NCBI RefSeq assembly: GCF_000332195.1
Contig: NZ_KB235922.1
Span: 682,001-746,000 of the forward strand
DNA: 64,000 bases
Source: Pleurocapsa sp. PCC 7319
GTDB taxonomy: Bacteria > Cyanobacteriota > Cyanobacteriia > Cyanobacteriales > Xenococcaceae
Direction of reading: 5' to 3'
Positions 1 through 8,580 of this stretch are shown one piece after another. Under the pieces are notes generated by a model. The model searched no databases. It worked only from the letters and a program-made list of their open reading frames with translations, and was not told the DNA's origin. The position numbers were made by a program, and so were the translations under genes. How positions within the stretch are numbered: position 1 is the first letter of the stretch; each line of letters starts with the position of its first letter.

Positions 1-980
1 TTAAAACTCCTTTTTCGGCGTTTAAGCTGAAATTTGTCTGACTTTTTAGCTGTTCTTTTAGTTGCGGCGTAATTTGTGCCATTTGAATACCCAAAAAGGA
101 GTGATCTACTTTACCATTAGCGATTAGATCCTCGGCGATATTTTGAGCAGTATTGATGGGAATAGCAAAACCAAGACCTTGCGCTCTTTGAATAATTGCC
201 GTATTGATGCCAATAACTTCACCCTTAGCATTCAGTAAAGGTCCACCAGAATTACCAGGATTAATTGCGGCATCGGTTTGAATAAAGCTAACTCGCTTGT
301 CTGCTACACCTACCTGAGAGCTACTTCTACCAGTCGCACTTACGATTCCCGTAGTCACAGTATTATCTAACCCTAAAGGATTACCAATGGCGATCGCCCA
401 TTCTCCAGGTTGTAGCTTTTCCGAGTCAGCAAAAGTAACTGCTGGTAAGTCTTCAGCTTCTATTTTTATTACCGCCACATCGGTCAAGCTATCTGTTCCC
501 ATTACTTTTCCTTCAAAAGAACGTCCGTCTTTGAGAGTTATCGTAACTCGATCGCTACCATCGACAACGTGAGCATTGGTCAGGATCAATCCATCAGAAC
601 TAACTACAAATCCTGAGCCAAATCCTCTTTGAACTTGTTTATCGGGAATATTGGGAATCTGGGAACCGAAGAATTGACGAAAAAAAGGATCCTTGAACAT
701 TGCAGGAGCGTTAGTCGAAACAGTACGAGAAGCATCAATTCGTACTACTGAATCTCCGACTTTATTGACTACGGCACTGACGTAGTTTTGGGGAACAGCG
801 ATCGCTGTCTCTTGTGGCGGCGTAGTTTCTGTTTCCACTGCCACATCAGAATCTGTCGAGTCTTGGGCAAAACTTTGGGGAGAGTTGATTAAATGGTTTC
901 CACCCAAGGCTAAACCTCCCCCTAAAAGAACCAGAGATAAGGAGGTTGTGGCTTTTTTCAAAAGAGTAGAATGTTTCATT
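1..980 (-). CDS. HtrA/Deg-family serine protease, 3' part cut off by window edge
   Basis: This is a trypsin-like periplasmic or thylakoid-lumen protease of the HtrA/HhoA/HhoB family, involved in protein quality control. I translated it by hand from the ATG at 980. About 326 codons stay open to the window edge, so the C-terminus (most of the PDZ domain) is missing. An N-terminal hydrophobic segment (residues 8-27) looks like a signal peptide or anchor, followed by an acidic linker. The catalytic triad is visible: His137 in TNAHVV, Asp167 in SLTDVAVI, and Ser244 in NPGNSGGPL. The PDZ domain begins near residue 293 (HSFLGIQM). It is a paralogue of the complete protease at 11021-12241. Which of the three cyanobacterial paralogues it matches cannot be decided here. 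Confidence 0.93.
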
Positions 981-1400
981 TGTTTATCTGTATATATATT
1001 TTGGTAGTTTAGATTAATCGGTAAGTATTATTTATAGTTGTTTTGTCATAATCATCAGAGTTCAGAGAGTATATATACCTTTGATTTTTAGTCTCTACTT
1101 TCGACTGATATTATGAATTTAGCTAGAAGATGTGTCTTTTTCGTGACAATCTTTTGAATTTTGTATGATATTCAATTATGTTGATCGGTTATGTAGAGAA
1201 AACCCTACTGAATGTAAACAAGCAATTATTTCTAATAATAATATGTTTTAAATATATGGCTCGGATAATTCTTTTGATAGAAAACCTAATATATTTAATT
1301 CTAGAGTGTTCCAGCAATTAAGCTGCCCGTAGTCTCCGGAATGTTGATACACTTTAATCAATATTAACGACAGATAACTAATAAAAAATCAGGTTATTAA
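981..1400. other. Intergenic region between divergent genes
   Basis: This 420-bp AT-rich spacer lies between the HtrA-like gene (leftward) and the YetF-like gene (rightward), so it should hold both promoters. I see no RNA gene, open frame or strong palindrome in it. Confidence 0.5.
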
Positions 1401-1931
1401 ATGATTGCCTCAACAGCAAATGTAATAAACTGGGCTTTTGGATTAGATTCCCCGCAGCTAAATCTTTGGCAAATGGGATTAAGGGCAGCTACGATTTATA
1501 TTGCTGCTTTAATCATGATTAGAATGGTAGGAGACCGTCGTTTTATTGGGAAGTATGCTGCTTTTGATGTAGTTCTTAGTATTATTTTTGGCTCTACTCT
1601 GAGTCGTGCTATTAATGGAACTTCAGCCTTTTTTGAAACTATCTTTGCTAGCTTTATTTTAGTAGTAATGCATTGGTTATTCTCGGCAATAGCATTTTAT
1701 TTCAGCAGATTTGAAAGTAAAATAAAAGGGCGATCGCGAATTTTAATTAGAGATGGTCAATTGTGTTACCAAGCCATGCAAGCTTGTCACATAACCAGAG
1801 AAGATTTAGCATCTACGCTACGTCTTCAATGTCAGATAGATCGACTTGACCGCGTAGAAAAAGCTTGTTTAGAAAGGAATGGTGAAATTAGCTTTAGTTT
1901 GAAAACCAAATTGGTAAGTGGTCAACAATAA
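1401..1931 (+). CDS. DUF421 / YetF-like membrane protein
   Basis: A 176-aa protein with hydrophobic segments at about residues 29-42, 52-66 and 78-100, followed by a soluble domain. This is the layout of the DUF421 (YetF/YcaP) family of inner-membrane proteins. Family-typical features are the basic RMVGDRRFIGK segment after the first helix and the phrase RSRILIRDGQLCYQAM, which opens the soluble beta domain. Its biochemical role is unknown. It starts at ATG 1401 with a weak AGG about 10 bases upstream, and it appears monocistronic. The protein is somewhat short at the C-terminus compared with Bacillus YetF, which is normal for the single-domain cyanobacterial forms. Confidence 0.85.
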   Translation: MIASTANVINWAFGLDSPQLNLWQMGLRAATIYIAALIMIRMVGDRRFIGKYAAFDVVLSIIFGSTLSRAINGTSAFFETIFASFILVVMHWLFSAIAFYFSRFESKIKGRSRILIRDGQLCYQAMQACHITREDLASTLRLQCQIDRLDRVEKACLERNGEISFSLKTKLVSGQQ

Positions 1932-1974
1932 ACATTATGTATAGCCTTTCTCAAATTAATGAGGTACACCTCAA

Positions 1975-1995
1975 TTAGCTATTAGCCATTAGCAA
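1975..1995. repeat. Heptanucleotide repeat, 3 degenerate units (TTAGCNA)
   Basis: Three successive 7-bp units (TTAGCTA, TTAGCCA, TTAGCAA) lie between the YetF-like gene and the convergent small membrane protein. This is one of many 7-bp-period arrays in the window. Confidence 0.6.
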
Positions 1996-2048
1996 AACCA
2001 GGGTTTAGAATTGTAATGAGAACCGCCATATATCCTCCAAAAATTTGT

Positions 2049-2267
2049 TTAGTTGTTTGCAGTATCGTGATCGCGTAATTCCTCTGGTTGAGTAAGATCA
2101 CTTTTATCAGTCTCGCCAAAAATCAAAATTTTCGTAATGGAGCTAAAAAGCCAATAAACATTAGCAACTAAGATCAGAAATAATAAAGGGGCTAATCCAG
2201 CAAAGGGAGCTAAAATCAGCATTAGTAGTAAACCAGATAAAATTACTTTGTACCAAATATTATTCAT
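2049..2267 (-). CDS. Small two-helix membrane protein, hypothetical
   Basis: A 72-aa protein that is mostly two hydrophobic segments (about residues 8-27 and 28-45), followed by a charged tail rich in Asp and Glu. I chose the ATG at 2267, where the protein begins MNNIWYK. The frame stays open upstream to a TTG at 2312, but that would add a charged stretch before the first helix. GAG lies about 8 bases before the chosen ATG. I recognise no family. It is convergent with the YetF-like gene and stands alone. Confidence 0.55.
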   Translation of the reverse strand: MNNIWYKVILSGLLLMLILAPFAGLAPLLFLILVANVYWLFSSITKILIFGETDKSDLTQPEELRDHDTANN

Positions 2268-2720
2268 ATTATTATCTCGCTTATTTTCTGATCTTAAGAT
2301 AGCTAAAATCAATCAGCTAAACACCTATCTTTAGTGATATGGCAATCCTATTTAAGTCATAAAAATTGAAAAGAAAGAAAAGTAGAAGTCAGGAGGCAGC
2401 CCTGAAGGATACCGCTGAGTCCTACGGACTTGTTGAGTCTAACGACTTGCTCCGAAACGCAAACGTATAAGGGCAGAAGTTAATTTCACAAATGATTTAG
2501 AATTGCTACTAAGAGATTCTCATAGCTATGAGCTACAGTCTATATCTTATTAATTAATATGAGAATCAGACAAAAATATTTAGAGACAAAAGTAATAAAT
2601 CATTATCAACTATTCATATAATTTGTGTTTTACAAATAAGTAAAGGTATAATCCCAAAATCCACTTAATTCGGATAAATTAGGATATAAATAAAGTCTAA
2701 GTTGATTTTGCATTTTTCTT
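2268..2720. other. Intergenic region with a GC-richer palindromic patch
   Basis: A 450-bp spacer. Most of it is AT-rich, but positions about 2390-2480 are GC-richer and contain small stem-loops, for example AGTCC-tac-GGACT and AGTC-taac-GACT. This patch resembles the interspersed palindromic repeats found elsewhere in the window. No reading frame or RNA gene is seen. The promoter of the large membrane protein probably lies in 2500-2720. Confidence 0.45.
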
Positions 2721-5700
2721 ATGTCCCAAAATGGCGAGTACCCTCAGGGCGGTGGTTCATCCTCGAATGGTGACAAAGCCAATCGCCAGAACTTTCCTCA
2801 GGATAATTCATGGATCAAGCTCGAGATATATGTTAAACCTAATCAGCTTGAATTATTAAACGGGTTGGATCGATGGCTTAAACTGAAATTAATCAGCGAA
2901 GCACAAGTTAAGAAAATATGTCGCCAAAATTTAATCTGTGCTTTACCTGAGACAAAAGAAATAAAATCTGTTCCAGATATTGAGCCAAGTAGACCAAAAA
3001 TAACAGTCAAAACTATAGTCAAAGTTACACCAAAACCTAATATCATTACTCAACTATGGCAAGGATTTTTAGATGAGTTAAGTATTCGCTGGTTATTATT
3101 TCTCGGTATATTTTTAGTTGTTATTTCTTCTGGGGTATTAGCAGCAAGTCAGTGGGAAAATTTTCCCAGATTTGGACAATATTTTATTCTCTTAATTTAT
3201 ACTTTGGTCTTTTGGGGAGTCGGTTTTTGGTCGAATCAGCAAGATAACTTAAAGTTGACTTCTCAGACACTACGAGCGATCGCCACTTTACTGGTACCGA
3301 TCAATTTTTGGGCAATTAGTCAGTTTCGCCTCGGCAATAATATCTGGGAATGGATCACGATCACCATCGCCTTAACTACTTTATCTAGTATTAGTTATTT
3401 ACAATTTAGTTCTCAGAAATCTAGTAAACATCAATATTTTCTGCCATTTTTCTTGTTCTTGAGTTTCTTGCATTTAGGTTGGCAATTAAATGCCCTACCG
3501 ACGATAGCTATCTATGGTGGAATTACTGTTATTAGTTTAATTCACTATGTTTTCATGCTTCCACAACAGAAATATCCGACCACCAGGTTATTATTTTTGT
3601 TTGCTGCTTGGCTCTTATTATTATTCCGAGAATTATTAACCAACGAAATTCTAATTTCTAATTATCTTTTAGCGATCGCTTTATGTGGGTGGCTTTTAGG
3701 AACAATTTGGCTGACTACGGTAAGAAAGGGGAAGAATATTCCTGCTGAAGAGGCACAAACTGAAGCAGCAACTATTACTAATACTTTTTTGAGTAATATT
3801 TGCCAAACGATTAGCATTCTTATCTTAACTGGGACTTGGTTACTATCCCTAATAGCAGGAACATTTCAATCCGCTTTATTTTTCTGGCAAACTGTGGGGA
3901 TAAGTATTGTCACTATTCATTTATTTGGTCAACGGCTAACTCTTTATTGGCGCAAGCGAGATTTAACAGCCATCTTTTTGATTGGCTTACAAACTCTATA
4001 TATCTCCAAAGAATTAATTCCTCCAAATTTACGTACCGATGCTCTGGACTTGTCGACAAAAATTAGTCAGACCGAATATTTTCCCGAGTCAGTATTTGGG
4101 GTTACTCTTTTTCCCTATGTGCTCTTATTTGTTTTCGTCGCAACTTGGTTGTATCGTCGACAGAAACTACAATTGGCTTTATATGCAGAATACCTTACTT
4201 TACTCTTGGGTATCATCTTAACTTGTCTCAGCTTTTCTAATCCTACTTGGCGATCGCTAAATTTACTATTTTCTACTCTTACTCTCGGTTATGTTGTCTG
4301 GATTCGCCAGCCACTCAGAATCCATCTAATTTACATTACTCATTTACTAGGGTTAGTGACTATCACTAATGCGATTGATGTTATGTTGCCCAATTTAAGC
4401 ACAGCGGTTTGGGGAAGTATATTCACAGTCCTGGCGATTGTGGAGTTGTTTATTTATCTCCATCAAGCCAAGCAGCCTCGAGTTAATTGGCACTCCAATC
4501 GCTTATCTATTTTGAATATTTTGAAACATAGCTGTTGGTATGTTGGCTTATTATTGGGGACAATTAGCTATATTTGTTTTCTATCCCAAATTGGAACAAA
4601 TTTCAATCCGAGTGCTTTTCGTTGGGGATTAGTCTGGTTTTTGATTCCTGGGATGCTGACTATTATTGCCAGATATACCCGCAAGATACAACAGCGTCGA
4701 TTAGCAACTTATCTCAGCTGTATTGGTTTAGTTAGTGTTCAATTATTAGTATTGGGACAACCCGAAACCAGATTTACTGGTTTGGCGATCGCAGTAGGCA
4801 TAATGCTAGCGAATGCCTTTCATTTACGTCGCACAATAGTAACGGTAATTCATCTTGGTTTTAGCTTGAGTTTGGTTGCTAGCTTAATTGAAAGTTTCAT
4901 TAGCTCTTGGAATTGGCTAGTAGTTGGTGCGGTGATGATTCTAGGTTTATATTATTTCCGTCAATACCTACAACAGACTTTAGATACTCCTAAATTTTCT
5001 TATATTTCTCAACGTAATGCTCACGGAATTTTGGGCGTAGGAGTAGAAGCAAGAAGCTTTAAATTGATTGAGAAATATATTCAGGCAACAGACTATTGGG
5101 CGATCGCTCTAATCGCAATTGATATAGCTCTACTCAGTGTGATTTATCTCAATCTGACGGAGTTTCAAGTATATGCTCAATATCTACTGACTATCATTCT
5201 GATAACTGGGGCAATTATTTGGCGTTACTATCAACAACCGAACCATCGAGTTTTATATGGGTTGGTATGGTTAATTGAACTATTGATAGCAGGATTGATT
5301 ATTGCTGTTGGAGGTCGTAGTGAAGTTTTAGCAATTACCAATATTATTTTAGGATTATTATCTTTGGTATTTATGCCGTGGATCGTTCGTGGTGCTTCAC
5401 CTTGGGCAGAATTAAATCTATCTTATGTTCCTTTGATCTATGGCACTTTAGGAATGTTGTGGCGATTGTCTTTCTATGATGCCTACTCAGGACTATTGAC
5501 CCTGGGGATTGCTTTGATCTTGATTAACAGTAGGCAGCATAATAACCAGCTCAATCTAGTCACTAACTATCTTGGCTTTGCTGGAATATCTTTGGGTATC
5601 TATGAACTAGTTATTTATCAGATGCAACAGTCATCTGGGGGAAGTGCTGCCGACGGTTTGACTATCTTAGCTTTAGTGGCAGCAGCGATCGCTTTTTCCT

Positions 5701-6749
5701 ATCGCTTGAGTGCTTGGTGGTATCGTCAAAGACATCAAAGCACTATTTTTGGACTTAGTTTGGTCCAGATTATTCTGATTGCTCATATTCATTGGGCAAT
5801 TAGTAGCATTTTCAAAATTTTTGCTGCCAGTATGGCGATCGAAAGTGCCACTCCACGTTTAACTACTATTAGTATTGCTACTAGTTTCTGTCTTGGTGCT
5901 TATGCTCTAATCCAAGGAAAAGATCACCCAAAAAATACCAGATCCAATCCAGCTAATGACTGGTGGGTATACGTTGGATTAGTCGAAATTGCTGCCACAT
6001 TAGTTTATAGTCGCCTCATTATTAGCAGACTGAGTTTATTCGATCCTTGGCGGGTTATTTTTACCTGCGCTGTTGCTCTGATTATCTATCAAATACCTTG
6101 GCAAAATTTAGGCTGGCGAGCTACTCCTTGGCAACGTGTCGCTTTGATTATTCCTGCTCTAATGGCTTTGGTAACAGCAGAGGATATTTCCTATCTCAGC
6201 TTAGCGATCACTGCGATTTTTTATCTCCGTATTGCCTATCATCAAAAAAATCTACGTTGGAGTTATGTTAGCTTAGGGTTCATTAACTGGGGAATTATTA
6301 GGCTAGTTTGGCAATACAACACTGAATTTATTTGGCTGGCGGGAATGATTGGCTTATCAATTTTATATATTGCTCAATTCGACCCTCATTTTCAATCTCA
6401 TCGTCAACAACGCCACTATTTACGTCTTGTAGGTACCTGTATTATTTGTGTCGCTGCACTTTTCTATCAAGATTTAGGAGTTATTCCTAGTGTAATTAGC
6501 TTTAGTTTAATTTTTATTGGTTTGGGTCTAAAAATTAGAGCTTTCTTATTTGCAGGTACAATCACGCTTATTATAACTGTTATCTATCAACTAGTAATTC
6601 TAGTCTTAGCCTATTCCTTCTTGAAATGGATTGTTGGTCTATTAACCGGAATCTGCACAATTATAGTAGCAGCTGGTTTTGAAAAGCAACGAGAACATTT
6701 AACTAACCGACTACAAACCTATGCTAACCAATTGCAAGGATGGCAATAA
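2721..6749 (+). CDS. Very large polytopic membrane protein, DUF2157-like N-terminus
   Basis: A 1342-aa protein. Residues 1-115 are hydrophilic and contain a short helical motif near residues 45-62 (LDRWLKLKLISEAQVKKI) like the helix that opens DUF2157 proteins. From about residue 120 to the end it is an almost continuous series of hydrophobic segments, roughly 35-40 by eye, with short loops and a final basic, probably cytosolic helix. No catalytic motif, signal peptide or nucleotide-binding site is visible. Proteins of this size and layout occur in many cyanobacteria and are annotated only as DUF2157 or hypothetical. It has no operon partner. A palindrome lies just after the stop. The frame is intact over 4 kb, with HIP1 sites and normal codon use, so it is clearly a living gene. 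Confidence 0.85.
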   Translation: MSQNGEYPQGGGSSSNGDKANRQNFPQDNSWIKLEIYVKPNQLELLNGLDRWLKLKLISEAQVKKICRQNLICALPETKEIKSVPDIEPSRPKITVKTIVKVTPKPNIITQLWQGFLDELSIRWLLFLGIFLVVISSGVLAASQWENFPRFGQYFILLIYTLVFWGVGFWSNQQDNLKLTSQTLRAIATLLVPINFWAISQFRLGNNIWEWITITIALTTLSSISYLQFSSQKSSKHQYFLPFFLFLSFLHLGWQLNALPTIAIYGGITVISLIHYVFMLPQQKYPTTRLLFLFAAWLLLLFRELLTNEILISNYLLAIALCGWLLGTIWLTTVRKGKNIPAEEAQTEAATITNTFLSNICQTISILILTGTWLLSLIAGTFQSALFFWQTVGISIVTIHLFGQRLTLYWRKRDLTAIFLIGLQTLYISKELIPPNLRTDALDLSTKISQTEYFPESVFGVTLFPYVLLFVFVATWLYRRQKLQLALYAEYLTLLLGIILTCLSFSNPTWRSLNLLFSTLTLGYVVWIRQPLRIHLIYITHLLGLVTITNAIDVMLPNLSTAVWGSIFTVLAIVELFIYLHQAKQPRVNWHSNRLSILNILKHSCWYVGLLLGTISYICFLSQIGTNFNPSAFRWGLVWFLIPGMLTIIARYTRKIQQRRLATYLSCIGLVSVQLLVLGQPETRFTGLAIAVGIMLANAFHLRRTIVTVIHLGFSLSLVASLIESFISSWNWLVVGAVMILGLYYFRQYLQQTLDTPKFSYISQRNAHGILGVGVEARSFKLIEKYIQATDYWAIALIAIDIALLSVIYLNLTEFQVYAQYLLTIILITGAIIWRYYQQPNHRVLYGLVWLIELLIAGLIIAVGGRSEVLAITNIILGLLSLVFMPWIVRGASPWAELNLSYVPLIYGTLGMLWRLSFYDAYSGLLTLGIALILINSRQHNNQLNLVTNYLGFAGISLGIYELVIYQMQQSSGGSAADGLTILALVAAAIAFSYRLSAWWYRQRHQSTIFGLSLVQIILIAHIHWAISSIFKIFAASMAIESATPRLTTISIATSFCLGAYALIQGKDHPKNTRSNPANDWWVYVGLVEIAATLVYSRLIISRLSLFDPWRVIFTCAVALIIYQIPWQNLGWRATPWQRVALIIPALMALVTAEDISYLSLAITAIFYLRIAYHQKNLRWSYVSLGFINWGIIRLVWQYNTEFIWLAGMIGLSILYIAQFDPHFQSHRQQRHYLRLVGTCIICVAALFYQDLGVIPSVISFSLIFIGLGLKIRAFLFAGTITLIITVIYQLVILVLAYSFLKWIVGLLTGICTIIVAAGFEKQREHLTNRLQTYANQLQGWQ

Positions 6750-6757
6750 AAAAAAGT

Positions 6758-6805
6758 TGCCCAATATTAATTTCAAAGTCTCTAACTGAAAATTAATATT
6801 GAGCA
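6758..6805. terminator. Strong hairpin, terminator for leftward transcripts
   Basis: A 16-bp stem with one mismatch (6758-6773 pairing with 6790-6805) surrounds a 16-base loop. Read on the minus strand it is followed by CAACT and a run of eight T, the form of an intrinsic terminator for the leftward small ORF and glycosyltransferase. Read on the plus strand it lies 9 bp after the DUF2157-like gene but has no T-run. Confidence 0.6.
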
Positions 6806-6873
6806 GCTAACTAAATGATGAATATAACTAATAACGAGATATGTTGCTAATTCACCTATCGGCAATTTACTAT

Positions 6874-7023
6874 CTATCCAAAAAATACAACTTGATGAAT
6901 AACATCGGGAATTAGACCTATATTAGTATCTAAAGGTTGTGTTCTTGATGACTTTTCACCTAAATTTAAAAACAAATAAATACAAAAAGTAACGCTTACC
7001 GCCAATAAAATTCTCTCTAGCAT
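6874..7023 (-). CDS. Putative 49-aa single-helix membrane peptide
   Basis: A short frame from ATG 7023 to TAG 6874. The peptide starts MLERILLAVSVTF, with a hydrophobic segment at residues 4-20, then a polar stretch and a hydrophobic C-terminus ending VVFFG. AGAGGA sits about 9 bases before the ATG, an unusually good ribosome-binding site for this AT-rich spacer. A terminator-like hairpin with a T-run follows at 6805-6750. I recognise no family. Chance occurrence cannot be excluded. Confidence 0.4.
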   Translation of the reverse strand: MLERILLAVSVTFCIYLFLNLGEKSSRTQPLDTNIGLIPDVIHQVVFFG

Positions 7024-7274
7024 TATTATTAAATCCTCTTTAGCCTCTCCCTACTTATAAGTATGTCTCATGAGGAAGCAATTAGCTATACAAATGTGTT
7101 TAAATTTACATCTTTTACGAAAATCTTTAAAAACACTTCATAAATGAGAGTCAATCTTATAAGAGCAAAAATATTAGAGTCTTTCATAATAGACTTGAAT
7201 AAAATATATGAAGTAAATAATTAAATAATTTTTTGGCTATACTAGCTAAACTTGGAAAATTAACATTTATCTAG

Positions 7275-7368
7275 CTGATGTTACGCACGTTAGGACTGAA
7301 ACCCATAATATTTCGTCCTCAAATAATTACTGAAACTACTGAAATCTCATTAAGCTGCGTAACATCAG
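7275..7368. mobile_element. 94-bp miniature inverted-repeat element (MITE-like)
   Basis: The element is bounded by perfect 13-bp terminal inverted repeats, CTGATGTTACGCA at 7275-7287 and TGCGTAACATCAG at 7356-7368. It is flanked by a perfect 8-bp direct repeat, TTATCTAG, at 7267-7274 and 7369-7376, which reads as a target-site duplication. There is no coding capacity. It was inserted exactly at the stop codon of the glycosyltransferase, whose TAA is the first three bases of the right-hand repeat, so the protein was not altered. The parent transposase family is not identifiable from one copy. Confidence 0.8.
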
Positions 7369-8160
7369 TTATCTAGATTCAAACAAGTTTTTTTCGCAAG
7401 TAAAATTTCTTTTATGATTTAAATTAAACTTTTGGCGTAAAACTAGCACGAAAAATGCTAGATCTTCCACTAAATATCGTCTCCACAATCTACTTGGTTC
7501 TAATGCTAATCGATAGAGCCATTCCAAACCAGCTGAGCTCATCCATGCTGGTGCTCTTTTCACATTACCGGCTTCAAAATTGATCGTGGCACCGATCGCC
7601 AAGAATATTTCAATTCCTTTTAATCTGGACCTATACTTACTAATCCATTGTTCTTGCTTTGGAGCCCCTACCCCAATTGCCAAGACATTTGCTCCAGAAT
7701 TATTGATCCTCCGGGTGATTTTGCGGCACTCGACAGGATCATTTTCAAAACCAAAGGGAGGACAATAGGTGTCTACGACCATATTACGACCAACTTTGGC
7801 ATTAATATTAATACGCGCCTGTTCAGCAACTCCTTCTAAACCACCTAACAAGAAGATTTTGACGCTCTCGTCATTAGCGCAGCGACGGTAATAAGCTGGA
7901 AATAAATCCGAACCAGAAACTTTTTCGCCGATCGGTTGTCCCAGAAAGTGAGAAGCAAACATGATTAACTGGCTATCACACACCCGATAATCTGCTTCTT
8001 GATAGACCCGATAAAATTCTCGATTTTTTTGAAGTTTTATCAGATGATCCACATTAGGGGTAAATACCACTCCACCATTAAGTCTAAGCTTATCTATAAG
8101 CTCATACATACCAATATTATCAATTTGAATACCTAGTATATTTACTCGCTTTGCTTTCAT
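7369..8160 (-). CDS. WecG/TagA/CpsF-family glycosyltransferase (GT26)
   Basis: A 263-aa cytosolic or membrane-associated transferase that adds a hexosamine-type sugar to a lipid-linked acceptor during surface polysaccharide or teichoic-acid-like synthesis. Family motifs are clear: TPNVDHLIKLQ (around residues 33-43), the ADYRVCDSQLI block, FLLGG, and GVGAPKQEQWI followed by AIGATINFEAG and RAPAWMSSAGLEWLYRL. The C-terminal basic segment LWRRYLVEDL is also typical. I chose ATG 8160 with GAGAAAG upstream rather than the in-frame TTG at 8172. It stands alone, with no other polysaccharide genes nearby. A miniature element inserted at its stop codon leaves the protein intact. Confidence 0.92.
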   Translation of the reverse strand: MKAKRVNILGIQIDNIGMYELIDKLRLNGGVVFTPNVDHLIKLQKNREFYRVYQEADYRVCDSQLIMFASHFLGQPIGEKVSGSDLFPAYYRRCANDESVKIFLLGGLEGVAEQARININAKVGRNMVVDTYCPPFGFENDPVECRKITRRINNSGANVLAIGVGAPKQEQWISKYRSRLKGIEIFLAIGATINFEAGNVKRAPAWMSSAGLEWLYRLALEPSRLWRRYLVEDLAFFVLVLRQKFNLNHKRNFTCEKNLFESR

Positions 8161-8580
8161 CGACTTTCTCAATATCTCTTTTTTTATGGTGGATATCTAT
8201 TTTGCTGGGGATGCTACTACGTCTAAATTCTTAATTTAATGCAGCTAGGTAATGATTACATCAGTAAAATTACTAAGCAATTTCTACTAAATCATTATTA
8301 ACCAAGCAACATAACCAAGTAATCTCTGCTAAGCAATAATTACTTAGCAACTGTGAGCAAAAGAATAATGTACCTAAAAAACTAGAATATTAACGTTTTA
8401 TAGATTTGAATAAATAAGATACTTCGCGATAAATATAGGCATAGGTAATGTCAGATAGATTAATCTTTCTCAAACCATGCTTCCATCTTTTAAAATAGCT
8501 CAATATGAGTTAAAATACAGCGTAACTGAGGGCTTTGCTCCTCATAGGTTTTACCTATGTATATATTACAGTATGCTTCG
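8161..8580. other. Intergenic region
   Basis: A 420-bp AT-rich spacer upstream of the glycosyltransferase and downstream of the Hsp70-like gene, both leftward. It should carry the glycosyltransferase promoter. I see no frame, tRNA or strong terminator. Confidence 0.4.
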
